A stretch of 64,000 bases of DNA from Colwellia sp. Arc7-635. Its GTDB lineage: Bacteria > Pseudomonadota > Gammaproteobacteria > Enterobacterales > Alteromonadaceae. This document shows positions 62,269 to 64,000 of this stretch, in pieces (position 1 is the first letter of the stretch; every line of letters starts with the position of its first letter). The stretch is taken from positions 2,232,001 to 2,296,000 of the forward strand of contig NZ_CP034660.1 in NCBI RefSeq assembly GCF_003971255.1. Direction: 5' to 3'. The position numbers and the translations under genes were made by a program. A model generated the notes under the pieces. The model was not told where the DNA came from, did no database searches, and saw nothing but the letters and a program-made list of their open reading frames with translations.

Positions 62269-64000
62269 ATGAAATTTGTACACAAAATAGCAGCAGCGTC
62301 ATCCGCTTTACTGCTTGTTACTGTTGGTCTGCTTAACACCACCCAATACTTGAATGTAAAGTCTGAATTAAATAATACGATTGAAGAAAGTATCACTGAT
62401 ATTGTCCAAGGTGTCGCTAATACCGTTTCCTCTGAGCTCGATGGCAAAAAAACGATGGTGGGCTATATCGCCTCAGTGGTTAGTGATAATCCAGATAAAG
62501 ATTACATCACTCAAATTATTAGCCAAAAAGATGCGAAAGATGCCTTTTTACTAATAGGTGGTGGTTTTGATGCCACGGGAGTGAGCTTTAAAAATGATCC
62601 TAATTGGGATCCAGGCGCAAACTGGGATCCAAGACAACGTCCATGGTACAAAGAAAGCAAAGCACAAAATGACCTTATTATTACTGAACCTTATGCCGAC
62701 GCCGCTAGTGGAAAAATTTTAGTCTCAATTGCTACACCTATCATGAAAGACAGGCAATTCTTTGGCTCAATATTCTTCGATGTTAGTTTGTCGAACCTCT
62801 CTGATCTGGTTAATAGTGTGAACTTGTTTGATGCAGGTTATCTTTTTATTGTCACAGAGAATGGAGTGGTCATTGCGCATCCTGAGTCAAAGTATAATGG
62901 TAAGGGCATGAACACCTTTTTACCGAACTCTCGTATTGACCCAAATACCATGACCAATGTCACGTTAGATAACATTGAATACAACCTTCGCTTTACAAAG
63001 GTACCATCACAAGATTGGTATGTTGCGGTTTTAATTGATGAAAAAATTGCTTATCAGTCAATCTATAATATGCGTGACAATGCCATTATCTACAGTATTG
63101 TCGCATTGATTATCAGCATATTAACGCTGTTATTTTTAATGCGTAGATTGCTTGTTCCGTTAGATGAACTTAACAATGCAATACAGGACGTTGCTTCAGG
63201 CAACGGCGATTTAACCAAACGACTTAATACCAAAACAGATCAAGAGTTTGCTGAACTGGCAACGGGTTTTAATACCTTTACGGCTAATTTACAAAACCAA
63301 GTCAAACAGCTGAAAACATATGGTGTTGAAATATTAAATGGTGCGGTAGTGATGAGCAGTAGTTCGGTGCAATCAGCTGAAGCGATGGATGTACAGTTAC
63401 AAGAAATTGAATTGTTAGCCACCGCAATGAATGAAATGGCTACAACGGCGGCAGATGTTGCCTCTAATGCTCAAAATGCCGCGACAGCAGCACAAGAAGC
63501 AGAAGATGCTACTACGCTAGGCTCAGAAGTGGTTCATACCACAACCACATCAATTGATGTTTTATCGACACGTATTGAAACAGCAGTTAAAGACGTTGTT
63601 GTGCTAGAAGAAGCAACCAGTAATATTGCAACGGTCCTGCAAGTGATTAACGATATTGCCGATCAAACCAACTTACTGGCACTAAATGCGGCAATTGAAG
63701 CCGCAAGAGCAGGCGAGCAAGGCCGCGGTTTTGCGGTTGTGGCTGATGAAGTGAGAACTTTAGCACTTCGCACGCAAGAGTCTACGACCGAAATACGTAC
63801 CTTGATTGATAAGTTGCAATCAGGTGCGACAGCTGTTTCTTTGGCAATGAATGCCAGCCAAGAAGCGGCACAAGGTACTGTAGAACAAGCGAAGAAAACC
63901 GGTAATGCATTAGACCAAATTTATGATGCGATTAAACGTATCAATGATATGAATATTCAAATTGCATCAGCCGCAGAAGAACAAAGCCTTGTTGCTGAAG
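62269..64000 (+). CDS. Methyl-accepting chemotaxis protein, partial at window end
   Basis: The 577 codons seen are open to the window end. There is an amino-terminal helix (about 5-25), a periplasmic dCache-type sensor (with [15 protein letters not shown] and [18 protein letters not shown]), a second helix near 280-300, a HAMP domain ([20 protein letters not shown]) and the signalling tip [20 protein letters not shown] followed by [18 protein letters not shown] with the Asp in the PYAD segment resembles amino-acid or amine-binding dCache sites, but the ligand is not certain. The start has GGAGAAAAC. Confidence 0.93.
   Translation, partial: MKFVHKIAAASSALLLVTVGLLNTTQYLNVKSELNNTIEESITDIVQGVANTVSSELDGKKTMVGYIASVVSDNPDKDYITQIISQKDAKDAFLLIGGGFDATGVSFKNDPNWDPGANWDPRQRPWYKESKAQNDLIITEPYADAASGKILVSIATPIMKDRQFFGSIFFDVSLSNLSDLVNSVNLFDAGYLFIVTENGVVIAHPESKYNGKGMNTFLPNSRIDPNTMTNVTLDNIEYNLRFTKVPSQDWYVAVLIDEKIAYQSIYNMRDNAIIYSIVALIISILTLLFLMRRLLVPLDELNNAIQDVASGNGDLTKRLNTKTDQEFAELATGFNTFTANLQNQVKQLKTYGVEILNGAVVMSSSSVQSAEAMDVQLQEIELLATAMNEMATTAADVASNAQNAATAAQEAEDATTLGSEVVHTTTTSIDVLSTRIETAVKDVVVLEEATSNIATVLQVINDIADQTNLLALNAAIEAARAGEQGRGFAVVADEVRTLALRTQESTTEIRTLIDKLQSGATAVSLAMNASQEAAQGTVEQAKKTGNALDQIYDAIKRINDMNIQIASAAEEQSLVAE

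Overview
The window reads as a chromosomal segment of an AT-rich marine gammaproteobacterium, most likely Alteromonadales and close to Colwelliaceae. This is inferred from the yejM-yejL / yejK-pyrC-pterin synthase-M23 gene order, the large TonB-dependent receptors, the abundant fatty-acid catabolism genes and the marine-type integron cassettes. No rRNA, CRISPR or prophage was seen. One tRNA (Pro, GGG) lies at 10638-10714.

Layout. 0.3-10 kb: a TonB energisation and envelope block. DUF4198, DUF2271 and PepSY-TM proteins on the minus strand face a DUF2798 gene, an orphan response regulator whose phospho-acceptor Asp is Asn, and an overlapping exbB-exbD-exbD'-tonB operon. The second ExbD has Asn in place of the proton-carrying Asp. 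A two-gene RND efflux operon follows. 10.6-18.6 kb: core genes (tRNA-Pro, yejM, yejL, yejK, pyrC, a two-domain QueD-like protein, an M23 peptidase, a DUF3012 lipoprotein, a radical SAM protein). 19.2-23.7 kb: a REP-associated Y1 transposase (RAYT) element with a 339-bp tandem duplication of its 5' end, a second diverged copy of its 3' end, and a TonB receptor bracketed by its terminal repeats.

23.8-60.5 kb: a catabolic region. It holds a LysR regulator, a TonB receptor and a long plus-strand series: SDRs, an Old Yellow Enzyme homologue, an ACAD11-type dehydrogenase with its APH-type kinase, a large acyl-CoA dehydrogenase, MaoC hydratase, an MFE-2-like SDR, thiolase, acyl-CoA ligase and enone/alkenal reductase. 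A molybdopterin oxidoreductase, a MoxR/VWA pair and a haloalkane dehalogenase follow. A minus-strand wing carries crotonase, GST, a BASS transporter, DUF2855, a frameshifted alpha/beta hydrolase and nitroreductase. A second large acyl-CoA dehydrogenase closes the region. A 29-bp sequence is repeated in three of its promoter regions (24851, 28045, and a diverged copy at 58257), which suggests one regulon. Together the genes give a complete (R)-hydroxyacyl-CoA type beta-oxidation spiral plus side enzymes for an unidentified oxygenated or halogenated lipid-like substrate.

48.35-51.7 kb: inserted in that region is a small integron cassette array without an integrase in view (two full attC sites, three secreted-protein ORFs). 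It is interrupted by a second RAYT element whose REP ends are repeated as a mini-element. 60.8-64 kb: a peroxide-defence pair (glutathione peroxidase and OhrR-type MarR) behind twin palindromic operators, and a chemoreceptor cut by the window end.

Functions come from motif and family recognition by eye; no searches were run.
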